Notes: generated by a model from the letters alone, not told the origin. A stretch of 57,865 bases of DNA from an uncultured Ruthenibacterium sp. (GCA_944386565.1 CALXBO010000009.1:1-57865), one strand, 5' to 3'; shown: positions 24,924 to 33,409, numbered from the stretch's first letter. Made by a program: numbers and translations.

Positions 24924-24958
24924 TAAAATAAATACAAATTCATAAAAATGTTTTTATT
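24924..24958 (+). promoter_or_regulatory. TetR operator 2 over the -10 box of the next gene
   Basis: AATAAATACAAATT (24927-24940) plus the weaker inverted half AAAATGTTTTTATT (24945-24958, 11 of 14). It begins three bases into the -10 box TAAAAT (24924-24929), exactly as operator 1 does at tetR. The -35 element is weak. Confidence 0.68.
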
Positions 24959-25040
24959 GAAACCGGGCCGCACGGCTCTGCGACGGCGGATGTCCGCTGC
25001 GGCCTGAAAATATTTACTTTCATCAGGAGGAAATGCACTT

Positions 25041-25526
25041 ATGGGATTCTTCAGCAAACTGTTCAAGGGGCCTCAGGTCGACGAGGAAAAGAGCCGCGCG
25101 AACGCCGCGAAGATGCGCGCGCTGTTTGACGGCGCGGTCGAAAACGGAAGCTCCTACCGCATCATCTTCGGCTACACGGAAGACGTGTCCCGCTTCAACT
25201 ACGGGTTCGTGCACGGCAGCAAGACGAAGATCGGCAACCTCATCGTCGGATGGAACGAAGACACGTGCACCGTCGCCGTCGTCCCCACCGTTCCCGATCT
25301 GTCCGGCTGCGGAGCGCCCAGCGTGTACCGCCGCGACGAGATTCTGAAAGCCTACCGCAACAAGTACCCCACCGACGCGTTCGTCATCTACCCCGACCGC
25401 AAGGGTTACATCGCCATCAACGCCTACGACTGGCTCGACGACGAGAGCCTGTATGTCTACGTCTCGCAGGAACAGGAGCTCGCCGCCTTCACGGATTTCT
25501 TCATGAACCGCTTCGCGAAAAAATAA
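25041..25526 (+). CDS. Conserved protein of unknown function, TetR-controlled
   Basis: A 161-residue soluble protein without signal peptide or membrane segment. I do not recognise the family. It starts MGFFSKLFKGPQVDEEKSR, a short amphipathic opening that could touch a membrane, followed by a mixed alpha/beta domain (IIFGYTEDVSRFNYGFVHG, KTKIGNLIVGWNEDTCTVAVV, VSQEQELAAFTDFFMNRF). AGGAGG is 10 bases before the ATG. It is the only gene between the second TetR operator and a terminator, so it is probably the regulator's main target. Confidence 0.75.
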   Translation: MGFFSKLFKGPQVDEEKSRANAAKMRALFDGAVENGSSYRIIFGYTEDVSRFNYGFVHGSKTKIGNLIVGWNEDTCTVAVVPTVPDLSGCGAPSVYRRDEILKAYRNKYPTDAFVIYPDRKGYIAINAYDWLDDESLYVYVSQEQELAAFTDFFMNRFAKK

Positions 25527-25533
25527 GCGCGCC

Positions 25534-25568
25534 GCCCCGCAGCAGATTTTCCCGCCGCGGGGCTTTTT
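25534..25568 (+). terminator. Terminator of the 161-residue protein gene
   Basis: GCCCCGC (25534-25540) and GCGGGGC (25557-25563), then TTTTT. Confidence 0.9.
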
Positions 25569-25600
25569 CGTGTGCGGTAAACGCGTAGAAAGTTCCGCGA

Positions 25601-25629
25601 TTGCCAGTCCGCGCGGCCCGTGGTATGAT
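25601..25629 (+). promoter_or_regulatory. Promoter of the macro-DUF2200-VWA cluster
   Basis: TTGCCA (25601-25606), 17-base spacer, TATGAT (25624-25629). Confidence 0.7.
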
Positions 25630-25696
25630 AAATCTGTCAGGATAATGCCCCGCGCCGGGAGAACACCGGCCGCATCAAAACAGGGAGGTGGCTGCT

Positions 25697-26671
<975 letters not shown>

Positions 26672-26676
26672 CGCTT

Positions 26677-27027
26677 ATGCCCCGCGCCGATGTGACGCAG
26701 ATGCCCTTTGCAAAACTCTATCCGCTCCTCGTGGCCAAGGTCGTAAAAAAGGGGCGCGCCCGGCAGGAGGTGGACGAGGTGACCGCATGGCTCACCGGAT
26801 ACACGCCGGAGGACATCGCCCGCATGATGCAGTCGGAACTCAGCTACGGCGACTTTTTCCGGAACGCTCCCGCCATGAACCCGAACCGGGCCCTGATCAC
26901 CGGAACAGTGTGCGGCGTGCGCGTCGAGACCATCGAAGACCCGCTGATGCGCGATATCCGCTGCCTCGACAAGCTCGTGGACGAGCTCGCAAAGGGCAGA
27001 CCCATGGAGAAAATTCTGAGAACGTAA
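26677..27027 (+). CDS. DUF2200 protein
   Basis: A 116-residue cytosolic protein matching DUF2200: MPFAKLYPLLVAKVVKKGR, EVDEVTAWLTGYTPEDI, CGVRVETIEDPLMRDIRCLDKLVDELAKG. No function is known. The ATG at 26677 is five bases after the macro gene's stop codon, with GGGAGG inside the end of that gene, so the two are cotranslated. Confidence 0.85.
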   Translation: MPRADVTQMPFAKLYPLLVAKVVKKGRARQEVDEVTAWLTGYTPEDIARMMQSELSYGDFFRNAPAMNPNRALITGTVCGVRVETIEDPLMRDIRCLDKLVDELAKGRPMEKILRT

Positions 27028-27056
27028 TTGTCGCCTGCAAGGCGACCGCTGCAATG

Positions 27057-27109
27057 TCAAATCCCCCTATACTGTGATTGTAACAACAACACAGCACAGG
27101 GGGATTTGA
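27057..27109 (+). promoter_or_regulatory. Hairpin burying the RBS of the VWA gene
   Basis: TCAAATCCCCCT (27057-27068) is perfectly complementary to AGGGGGATTTGA (27098-27109), and CTGTG/CACAG inside the loop can extend the stem. AGGGGG at 27098-27103 is the ribosome-binding site of the VWA gene (8 bases before its ATG), so the folded leader would block translation. If a promoter exists at TATACT (27068-27073), the repeat would instead be a DNA operator. Confidence 0.65.
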
Positions 27110-27111
27110 AT

Positions 27112-27762
27112 ATGAAAAAGAATCTGACGGAACTGGTTTTCATTCTCGACCGGAGCGGCTCCATGCAGGGGCTTGAGCGCGACACCATCGGCGGCTTCAA
27201 CGCCATGCTGGAAAAGCAGAAGAAAGAGCCCGGCGAGGCGTTCGTCTCGACCGTTCTCTTTGACGACTGCGCCGAGGTGCTGCACGACCGCGTGAAACTC
27301 GGCAAAGTGCACCCCATCACGGAGAGAGAATATTTTGTCCGGGGCTGCACAGCGCTTCTGGACGCCGTCGGCGGAGCCATTCGCCACATCGGAAACATCC
27401 ACAAGTACGCCCGCCCGGAGGACGTGCCCGAGCACACGCTCTTCGTCATCACCACCGACGGCATGGAGAACGCCAGCCGCCGCTATTCGGCGGAGAAAGT
27501 AAGGGAGATGATCCGGCATCAGAAAGAACGGTACGGCTGGGAATTTCTCTTCCTCGGAGCGAACATCGACGCAGTGGAGACGGCGGGTGCGCTCGGCATT
27601 GACGCCGACCGCGCGGTGAACTACCACTGCGACAGCGCGGGGACGCGCCTGAACTACGAGGTCGTGGGGCAGGCTGTGGCCGCCGTCCGCAGCAGCGCCC
27701 CGCTCGACGCGCACTGGAAAGACGCCATTGAAAAAGACTTCCGGAGCCGCAGAAAACGATAA
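27112..27762 (+). CDS. VWA domain protein
   Basis: A 216-residue protein made of one von Willebrand factor A domain. The metal-ion-dependent adhesion site is intact: DRSGSM at residues 13-18, a threonine in GCTALLDAVGGAI, and the aspartate in VITTDGMENAS. There is no signal peptide or membrane segment, so it acts inside the cell, unlike adhesins. The C-terminus is basic (KDFRSRRKR). It belongs to the macro-DUF2200-VWA cluster. TerY-like intracellular VWA proteins work in stress responses with phosphatases or nucleotides, but a role here is inferred. Translation may be gated by the upstream hairpin. Confidence 0.85.
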   Translation: MKKNLTELVFILDRSGSMQGLERDTIGGFNAMLEKQKKEPGEAFVSTVLFDDCAEVLHDRVKLGKVHPITEREYFVRGCTALLDAVGGAIRHIGNIHKYARPEDVPEHTLFVITTDGMENASRRYSAEKVREMIRHQKERYGWEFLFLGANIDAVETAGALGIDADRAVNYHCDSAGTRLNYEVVGQAVAAVRSSAPLDAHWKDAIEKDFRSRRKR

Positions 27763-27843
27763 TAAAAACATCCGCCAGGGATTGAACTGACCCAGATTGT
27801 GCAGACAGTACAAAAAGAACCCCTGGTGCAGGAATATTCGGTT

Positions 27844-28164
27844 TTAGCAGGAGTGGCGCAGCATGATGAGAGAAGGCAGCGACAGCGTGGTGACGGCCAT
27901 CATGAACGCCAGTACTGTGCCGAGCTGCGCGCCTTTCCACAGCAGCGCTTCCGCCACGGGAATGGTGCCGAAGATGTCCGCGTACATCGGAACGCCGACG
28001 GCGGTGGCAAACAGAACGCCCAGCGGGTTGCCGCCGCCGAGGATCTGCTCGATCCACGTCTCCGGAATCCGGTTGTGGATGACCGCGCCGATGCCCACGC
28101 CGATCAGGCTGTTCAGCCACTTCATGCCGGGAACCTGATCCTGAATGAAATTCCACACACCCAT
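27844..28164 (-). pseudogene. DUF318/ArsP-type permease with middle deleted
   Basis: A 106-codon frame joining the start of a DUF318 permease (WNFIQDQVPGMKWLNSLIG) to its C-terminal third (GIGAVIHNRIPETW, GVPMYADIFGTIPVAEALL, MMAVTTLSLPSLIMLR). The family is about 310-340 residues; around 200 are missing, including the CSC metal motif (PFCSC). The last native residues are followed by HSC-stop, so the extreme C-terminus is also lost. The RBS GAGGT and the ArsR operator upstream remain intact. Non-functional as a transporter. Confidence 0.75.
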
Positions 28165-28189
28165 CGAAAGACCTCGATTTGTATGATAT

Positions 28190-28205
28190 ATCAAAAAATC
28201 TTGAT
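28190..28205. promoter_or_regulatory. ArsR operator ahead of the permease remnant
   Basis: ATCAA-AAAATC-TTGAT. The same ATCAA-N6-TTGAT pattern lies ahead of arsR at 28576-28591. Confidence 0.7.
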
Positions 28206-28219
28206 GTGTTTGACCGAAG

Positions 28220-28246
28220 AAAACGCCACCGGGAGCGATGGCGTTT
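28220..28246 (-). terminator. Terminator at the arsR 3' end
   Basis: AAACGCCA (28221-28228) pairs with TGGCGTTT (28239-28246); read on the minus strand, it is followed by TTTTC. It overlaps the arsR stop codon. Confidence 0.65.
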
Positions 28247-28562
28247 ATCGGTCATGACAGGAGCAGCCGGTTTCCGCTTCGGCGTCGGGCGTCGTCAGCT
28301 CTTTCAGAAGGCGGACAGCGGCGTCCCTGCCGTCAGGATTCAGACGGTAGTGCGTCCATTTTCCCTCCGGACGGCTGGAGACAAGACCCGACTCACAGAG
28401 AACCTTCATGTGATACGACAGACCTGACTGCGTCAGCTCCAGCGAATCGAGCAGCACGCAGGCGCATTTCTCGCCGCTTCGCAGCAGTTGCAGAATGGCG
28501 ATGCGCTTGGGATCGCACAGCGCTTTGAATACCTTTGCCTGATCCTGGTAGGAAAGAGCCAT
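28245..28562 (-). CDS. arsR: ArsR-family metalloregulator
   Basis: A 105-residue winged-helix repressor. VFKALCDPKRIAILQLL is the family start, LTQSGLSYHMKVLCESGLV the recognition helix, GKWTHYRLNP the wing. Two Cys clusters are visible: CAC in the helix before the HTH (EKCACVLLD) and CSC near the C-terminus (TGCSCHDR), suitable for As(III), Sb(III) or a soft metal. It autoregulates through the site at 28576-28591 and controls the adjacent permease through 28190-28205. With the permease broken, resistance from this locus is doubtful. Confidence 0.9.
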   Translation of the reverse strand: MALSYQDQAKVFKALCDPKRIAILQLLRSGEKCACVLLDSLELTQSGLSYHMKVLCESGLVSSRPEGKWTHYRLNPDGRDAAVRLLKELTTPDAEAETGCSCHDR

Positions 28563-28575
28563 GCGCTCACCTCAC

Positions 28576-28591
28576 ATCAACCAATTTTGAT
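28576..28591. promoter_or_regulatory. ArsR operator upstream of arsR
   Basis: ATCAA-CCAATT-TTGAT, 14 bases upstream of the arsR start on the minus strand. Confidence 0.7.
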
Positions 28592-28649
28592 ATGACAAGT
28601 ATACACGCCCTGCCGCGAACTGTCAAGCGGCAGGGCAAAAAGATTTCAC

Positions 28650-28964
28650 TCACTCCGCGTCCTCGTCCAACGCTTCCACCAGAAAGCTCACCGGACGGAA
28701 CCCGTCGTTGCACGACAGCATCGCGGAGCGGGGATTTTTCATCCAGCCGTCGTAAAAATTCTCCGCGCCGTGGCTCAGCGCGAGCACAAACGGCGAGAGC
28801 GTGTCCCACGCGCTCTGGCAAAATCCCTGCGGCTTTTCCCAGCCGTTGGCGATGAAGACCTGCCCCTCTGTCATATCGCAGGCGTGGGAGATGGGGTTTT
28901 CGTACTGCGCCATCAGGTCGTCGTACCGGGTGATGCGCATGACGGTGATCCTGCATTTTTTCAT
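28650..28964 (-). CDS. TIGR04076-family protein
   Basis: A 104-residue cytosolic protein. The opening MKKCRITVMRIT, the central GQVFIANGWEKPQGFCQSAWD and SCNDGFRPVSFLVEA match the TIGR04076 family, which has conserved Cys residues and no known function. It is the last gene of the WYL-headed operon. Confidence 0.82.
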   Translation of the reverse strand: MKKCRITVMRITRYDDLMAQYENPISHACDMTEGQVFIANGWEKPQGFCQSAWDTLSPFVLALSHGAENFYDGWMKNPRSAMLSCNDGFRPVSFLVEALDEDAE

Positions 28965-29007
28965 AAGATGTTTCCTTTCCGTGACGGCGGTCTTTTGAGC
29001 GGCGAGG

Positions 29008-29205
29008 TCACCGGTTCAGTTCCCGCTCGATCAGTTCATTTGCGATGGTAAATGCCCGGATGCGCCGCTTGGCCAGTGTGATCTGGGATTTATAGCGCGT
29101 GGGCTGTTCCTTTTCTTCCAGTGTCCGGACGACCTCCCGCAGCTTGTGAAGCGTGGAGTCGATCTGGCGTTTGGCTTCCGACAATTCTTCCTGCGTGTAT
29201 TCCAT
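29008..29205 (-). CDS. Small helical protein of unknown function
   Basis: A 65-residue, charged, mostly helical protein (EELSEAKRQIDSTLHKLREV, RIRAFTIANELIERELNR) with coiled-coil character. GAAAGG lies about 8 bases before the ATG at 29205; an in-frame GTG at 29214 is possible. It fits between DUF3795 and TIGR04076 in the operon. Similar short helical proteins of about 60-70 residues are common in Clostridia, without known function. Confidence 0.7.
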   Translation of the reverse strand: MEYTQEELSEAKRQIDSTLHKLREVVRTLEEKEQPTRYKSQITLAKRRIRAFTIANELIERELNR

Positions 29206-29257
29206 AAGCAGCACCTTTCCGCCGGACGCGCCGGCTCCGAAAACCGACCGCCTCTTT

Positions 29258-29812
29258 TCAGGACGGACGGTGCACTTGTCCCTTTTTCAGTTTCAGACTG
29301 ACGCCGCGTCGGTCGGCCGAGTTCTGCAAAAGTCTTGCGGCGGCGAGCGCCTTTTCCTTGACAGGAGCGTCCGGCATCGCACTCAGCTCCGCCGCCGCGG
29401 CGCGCAGATCTTCCAAAGGCAGCAGGCAGGCCGCGGACGTGAAGAGCGTTTTGCGGCGGCCGTCGTTGTATTCCGCCAGAAGCAGGCCGAGGATCTCGCG
29501 CTTTTCGCTCAATTGGGCGAAGTAAGCGTCCGCCCCGAGCGCGCGGAACGCTTCCACGTCCCGCGCGCGGCCGCGGTGGGGAATGAAAGAATCCGCGTCG
29601 TCAAATCCATCGTAGCGGGCGCATGGGTACTCCGGGCACTCCCAGCAGAATGCGACGCCGCCGTGCTCCAGCGAGCACCGGGCGATGGCGCAGCTCTGAT
29701 TGCCCGCGCCGCCCCCGCACCCGGGGCAGTATCCGCCGAGATGCATGGAGCACAGAGCGCAGTTCAGGCCGCACAGTGAAAACCGGAGCTCGGTGCGGGT
29801 AAATCCTTTCAT
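29258..29812 (-). CDS. DUF3795 protein
   Basis: A 184-residue Cys-rich cytosolic protein of the DUF3795 group. CGLNCALCSMHLGGYCPGCGGG shows the diagnostic Cys pairs, followed by CAIARCSLEHGGVAFCWECPEYPC, here cited by FCWECPEYPC. These probably bind zinc or an Fe-S cluster. The ATG at 29812 overlaps the stop codon of the GyrI-like gene (ATGA), giving translational coupling. Confidence 0.84.
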   Translation of the reverse strand: MKGFTRTELRFSLCGLNCALCSMHLGGYCPGCGGGAGNQSCAIARCSLEHGGVAFCWECPEYPCARYDGFDDADSFIPHRGRARDVEAFRALGADAYFAQLSEKREILGLLLAEYNDGRRKTLFTSAACLLPLEDLRAAAAELSAMPDAPVKEKALAAARLLQNSADRRGVSLKLKKGQVHRPS

Positions 29813-30444
29813 CGTGTCCTCCTGACCGGATGGCGGATCACGGTTTTCAGCCGCTCGGGGCTGCACCGCCGCACATCGCTGAGATAAATTTCATGGTGGA
29901 ACCGGAGTTCGCTGAAATCCGGTTCAAGCCCTTGTGATTTCATATAGTCGCCCATTGCCGCCACGGTGGCGGGTTCGTCGTCGTACGGGCCGATGTGCAT
30001 GCACTGGACGCACAGCCCCTCCTCCCACGGGAAGAACTCGACGGGGGAGAGGTCCAGCCCCTTCTTTTCCGAGGCATCGCGCACCGCCCGGTCAAAGACG
30101 TCACGGGTCACGAATTCCGGCAGGCGGATGAGAGAGATCCACCGGAAATCCTGCTTGCGGGCGTAGTCCACGCCATGCACGCCCTCCTGCCACCAGAGCC
30201 CTTCGAGCGGCGGAACGACGTAGTCAAAATAGCCGTCCGGCGTGTGTGCGCCGCGCTTGCTCATCTTGATCGTGTACGCCACGGCGTACAGCATTTCGAT
30301 GGCCTGTTTGTATGCGCCGCCCTCCTCATTGGGGTCGCCCTCGCCGCGCACCGCCAGAAAATTCATGGCGGGGACGGTGACGACGCCCGGCGTTTTGGGC
30401 GGCAGATAGAATTCCTTGTATTCCTTTTTGTAGTCGAAGGGCAT
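29809..30444 (-). CDS. GyrI-like small-molecule-binding protein
   Basis: A 211-residue stand-alone GyrI-like (SOUL/AraC effector-binding fold) protein. FDYKKEYKEFYLPPKTPGVV and VPAMNFLAVRGEGDPNE are typical of the long GyrI-like group, with the central WWQEGVHGVDYARKQDF and FHHEIYLSDVRR near the end. Proteins of this fold bind, and some hydrolyse, hydrophobic cationic compounds. It lies two bases after TfoX and overlaps DUF3795. Confidence 0.86.
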   Translation of the reverse strand: MPFDYKKEYKEFYLPPKTPGVVTVPAMNFLAVRGEGDPNEEGGAYKQAIEMLYAVAYTIKMSKRGAHTPDGYFDYVVPPLEGLWWQEGVHGVDYARKQDFRWISLIRLPEFVTRDVFDRAVRDASEKKGLDLSPVEFFPWEEGLCVQCMHIGPYDDEPATVAAMGDYMKSQGLEPDFSELRFHHEIYLSDVRRCSPERLKTVIRHPVRRTR

Positions 30445-30446
30445 AT

Positions 30447-30770
30447 TTATTTCCTCCCGTTCTTTGCAGGTCTGCGTTTCAGCGCGCCGCAGGTGACGCG
30501 CACAAGCTCCGTCATGAGCGCCCGGTCCTCCACGTCTTCGATGAGAAAGGAATCCCTCGCTCCGTCGTAGGCGGGGGCTTTCGGCAGGCCGGGAAACGCC
30601 GCTTCGCCCTCCGGCGTGATCTTCACGAAAAACTGGTCGTCGCAGATGACGGCGAAAAACACGCCGTCACAGTAAAGACCGTATTCTCCGAACATTTTGC
30701 GGGCGCGGATGCTTCCCGCCTCCCGCAGCTGCCCGGCCACATAGGCGACAAAATCGGGATGAGACGCCAT
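30447..30770 (-). CDS. TfoX N-terminal-domain protein
   Basis: A 107-residue protein made only of the TfoX_N domain: FVAYVAGQLREAG, ARKMFGEYGLYCDGVFFAVI, FFVKITPEG. It is not the two-domain competence regulator TfoX of Proteobacteria. The ATG is one base after the WYL gene's stop codon, with AGGAGG in the end of that gene. Confidence 0.86.
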   Translation of the reverse strand: MASHPDFVAYVAGQLREAGSIRARKMFGEYGLYCDGVFFAVICDDQFFVKITPEGEAAFPGLPKAPAYDGARDSFLIEDVEDRALMTELVRVTCGALKRRPAKNGRK

Positions 30771-30771
30771 A

Positions 30772-31683
30772 TCACTTCCTCCTCTGGTAGCGCGCAGCCA
30801 GTGTTTCCGCAAGGTCTCCCAGCTGGCGGCGCAGTTCTTCCGGTTCCACAAGTTCCGCCTTGTCTCCGAACGTCAGCACCCAGCTGAGGGCGCTGTCCGC
30901 ATCGGGAAATCCGTGCGAAAAGCACAGGGTGCCGTCCGGTTCTTCGGTGAAGCTGTCCGCGCCGTATTCCTCCACCAGCCGCCAGCGGCAGGAGGGATGG
31001 AAGAGCACACGCACGTCATATTTCGGCGGAAAGACGCGCTGTTCGTCGAGATCGGGCAGCGGGGCGGGCCGTGGCGTGAACGGCTCGCCGGCGGCAAGCT
31101 GCGTCATGCGGTTGAGTTTGAACAGACGAAAATCTCCGCGCGTGCGGCACCAGCCCCACACGTACCACGACGACCAGTGAAACACGAGGTAATACGGTTC
31201 AATGACCCGGACGGATTCCTCCCTCGGCGAGAAATAGGCAAAGCGGATCGTGCGGTGCTGTTCCATGGCTCCCTGAATGAGCTCGATTTTCGGCGGCAGG
31301 CTTGTCCTGTACCACGAGGAGAGGTCGATGAGCATGTGCGCACCGCCGGGCACAAGGCCGCCCGTCCCGGCCGAGAGCTTTTCCATCAGCTGCGCATACC
31401 GCCGCGTGCCGCTCACGCTGTCGAGACTGCGCAGCCCCGCCAGAATGGCCTGCATCTCCGGCGCGGTGAGCACGGTGCGGTCCACGCGGTAGCCCTCCAT
31501 GATGGAGATGCCGCCTCCCGTGCCCTGCGCCGTGAAGACGGGGATGCCCGCCCGGCACAGAGACTCAATGTCACGCTGAATGGTGCGGCGGGACACTTCA
31601 AACTGCGCTGCCAGTTCCGGCGCGGTGACGCGCTCTTTCTGGAGCAGAATGGACAGGATGCCGATGAGCCGTTCCGTCTTCAT
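30772..31683 (-). CDS. WYL-domain transcriptional regulator (YafY type)
   Basis: A 303-residue regulator. The DeoR-like HTH (1-55) contains LAAQFEVSRRTIQRDIESL. The WYL domain (about 140-215) has SSWYVWGWCRTRGDFRLFKLNRM with the characteristic Trp-Tyr and Arg residues, here shown by WYVWGWCRTR. A C-terminal WCX extension follows. It heads a six-gene operon of small proteins and probably controls it. A TATAAT box (31739-31744) and the palindrome GACAGCTGTC (31757-31766) lie upstream. Confidence 0.9.
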   Translation of the reverse strand: MKTERLIGILSILLQKERVTAPELAAQFEVSRRTIQRDIESLCRAGIPVFTAQGTGGGISIMEGYRVDRTVLTAPEMQAILAGLRSLDSVSGTRRYAQLMEKLSAGTGGLVPGGAHMLIDLSSWYRTSLPPKIELIQGAMEQHRTIRFAYFSPREESVRVIEPYYLVFHWSSWYVWGWCRTRGDFRLFKLNRMTQLAAGEPFTPRPAPLPDLDEQRVFPPKYDVRVLFHPSCRWRLVEEYGADSFTEEPDGTLCFSHGFPDADSALSWVLTFGDKAELVEPEELRRQLGDLAETLAARYQRRK

Positions 31684-31738
31684 GTGCCGCCGCCTCCGTT
31701 CCGGTGTCGTGCCGCCGCAAGGCGGTTTTTCTACGATG

Positions 31739-31766
31739 ATTATAGCACGTAGACCGGACAGCTGTC
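31739..31766 (-). promoter_or_regulatory. Promoter and palindrome ahead of the WYL operon
   Basis: A perfect TATAAT is read on the minus strand at 31739-31744. The -35 region carries the palindrome GACAGCTGTC (31757-31766) in place of a consensus box, suggesting regulator-dependent expression. Confidence 0.5.
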
Positions 31767-31768
31767 TG

Positions 31769-32293
31769 TCATGTTCGGCGCATCTTTCCGGAAAAATATG
31801 CGGCGATCTCCTCGGCGGGAACCGGGTTTTCGTCGGACAGCCACATGACCGCCGTGTTGAAGAGCGCGCCGATGTACATGTACATCGAATATTTCTCCGT
31901 GGAGGAGAAGTGCATCGTTCCCTCCACGCTCTCGTGAAAGCGGTTCAGCTCATCCAGAATGACCAGCGCAAACCCCGAGCGGCACAGATCGAGAACATAG
32001 CTCCGGTATTTCCGGAAAAACCGGAAACTCAGAAGAACGTTGTCGGCTGCATACAGCCCCTCCGGCCCTTCGCTCATGTTCCGCCGGAACAACTCCAGAA
32101 CGTCCCGGATCAGCGTGACGAGCACGTCCTCCTTGGAATCATAATTCCGGTAAAAGGATGCGCGGGCCACGCCGGCGTCTTTTACAAGTTCAGTGACCGT
32201 GATCTCGGAGAGGCTCTTGGTCTGCATCAGCCGGAACAGGGATTGTGTGATGCACACTTTTACGCGAATGTTCTCTTCTCTGCGCTTGTCCAA
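31769..32293 (-). CDS. TetR-family regulator
   Basis: A 174-residue TetR regulator. The HTH is at about residues 10-55 (ITQSLFRLMQTKSLSEITV, ELVKDAGVARASFYRNYDSK). The C-terminal part resembles the TetR_C group common in Firmicutes. The start is TTG at 32293: AAGGAG sits about 9 bases upstream and no ATG is near it. It is divergent from degV with a palindromic operator between them. Confidence 0.85.
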   Translation of the reverse strand: MDKRREENIRVKVCITQSLFRLMQTKSLSEITVTELVKDAGVARASFYRNYDSKEDVLVTLIRDVLELFRRNMSEGPEGLYAADNVLLSFRFFRKYRSYVLDLCRSGFALVILDELNRFHESVEGTMHFSSTEKYSMYMYIGALFNTAVMWLSDENPVPAEEIAAYFSGKMRRT

Positions 32294-32376
32294 ACGTGTT
32301 CGCTCCTTTTGGATTACCTGAAACACAACCGCCCTCTTTGTCTCAGGATGGGGAATTGATGAAGAAAGCGTCAATG

Positions 32377-32402
32377 TGATACACTTGTCTCGTATTGTAT
32401 CA
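32377..32402. promoter_or_regulatory. Operator between TetR and DegV genes
   Basis: TGATACA (32377-32383) and TGTATCA (32396-32402) form a perfect inverted repeat with a 12-base spacer, in the middle of the 161-base divergent region. Confidence 0.6.
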
Positions 32403-32454
32403 TGAATCTTCCGCGTGTCAATGCGGACAGGCGCATATCAGAGAGGGAATTTGT

Positions 32455-33324
32455 ATGAAAGTGGCGATCGCGACCGACACGAACAGCGGCATGACGCACC
32501 GGCAGGCGCAGGAGTCCGGGATCTATCTTCTGCCCATGCCGGTGATCGTGGACGGAAAAGAGTATTTGGAGGGCATCGGCATCACGCACGGGCAGCTGTA
32601 CGAGGTCATGAAGCAGCACAAGGAGCTGTCGTCTTCGCAGCCGTCTCCGGGGCAGCTGATGGAATTCTGGGACCGCATTCTCGCGGACGGATGCGATGAG
32701 GTCGTTTACATTCCCATGTCGAGCGGGCTGAGCAATTCGTGCAGCAACGCCATCCAGCTCGCGAAGGATTACAAGGGAAAAATCCAGGTGGTGGACAACC
32801 ACCGCATTTCCGTGACGCAGGAGGCGTCTGTGCACAGCGCATGCGAGCTGGCCCGGCGGGGAATGGACGCCGCCGGGATCAAGGAGTATCTCGAAGCGCG
32901 CGCGTACGACGCGAGCATCTACATCACCGTGGACTCGATGGAATATCTGAAAAAAGGCGGGCGCGTCACCCCGGCAGCTGCTGCGTTTGCGTCGGTGCTG
33001 AACCTGAAACCCGTCCTGACGATCCAGGGCGACAAGCTGGACACCTTCGCCAAGGCGCGCGGCATGAAGCAGGCGAAGATAAGGATGATCGAGGCCGTCC
33101 GGGAGGACCGGAACACGCGCTTTGCGAACATCCCGGACGAGGAACTGCGCATCGAGACGGCGGGAACGTTCGAGAGTGAAGAAGAGGCGCGGCAGTGGCA
33201 GGCTCTCGTGCAGGCGGAATTCCCTGCGATGCACGTGTCCTGCGTTCATCTTCCGTGCAGCATCGCGTGCCACGTCGGCATCAACGCCGCCGGGACCGGC
33301 ATCGTGAAAAAAGAAGTGCACTGA
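32455..33324 (+). CDS. DegV-family fatty-acid-binding protein
   Basis: A 289-residue cytosolic DegV protein (FakB type). VAIATDTNSGMTH begins the fold; SSSQPSPGQLMEFW carries the conserved SQP(S/T) loop; IPMSSGLSNSCSNA has the lipid-binding Ser motif; VDSMEYLKKGGRV is the second signature. Known members hand fatty acids to the kinase FakA for phospholipid synthesis. GAGAGGG precedes the ATG at 32455. It is divergent from a TetR regulator, so it may be induced by a lipid-like signal. No fakA is nearby. Confidence 0.9.
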   Translation: MKVAIATDTNSGMTHRQAQESGIYLLPMPVIVDGKEYLEGIGITHGQLYEVMKQHKELSSSQPSPGQLMEFWDRILADGCDEVVYIPMSSGLSNSCSNAIQLAKDYKGKIQVVDNHRISVTQEASVHSACELARRGMDAAGIKEYLEARAYDASIYITVDSMEYLKKGGRVTPAAAAFASVLNLKPVLTIQGDKLDTFAKARGMKQAKIRMIEAVREDRNTRFANIPDEELRIETAGTFESEEEARQWQALVQAEFPAMHVSCVHLPCSIACHVGINAAGTGIVKKEVH

Positions 33325-33409
33325 GCCGAGGGCGGTTGCGGCAGACCGTCTTGCCGGAAGCGCTCATCTTTTTTATAATGATAGAAAATGAGACGGAGAG
33401 TGGAAGCAG

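Noticed and set aside
27030..27046. Terminator GTCGCC-TGCAA-GGCGAC between DUF2200 and VWA
   Set aside because: The short hairpin has no T-run, so it is not supported as a terminator; the cluster may be read through.
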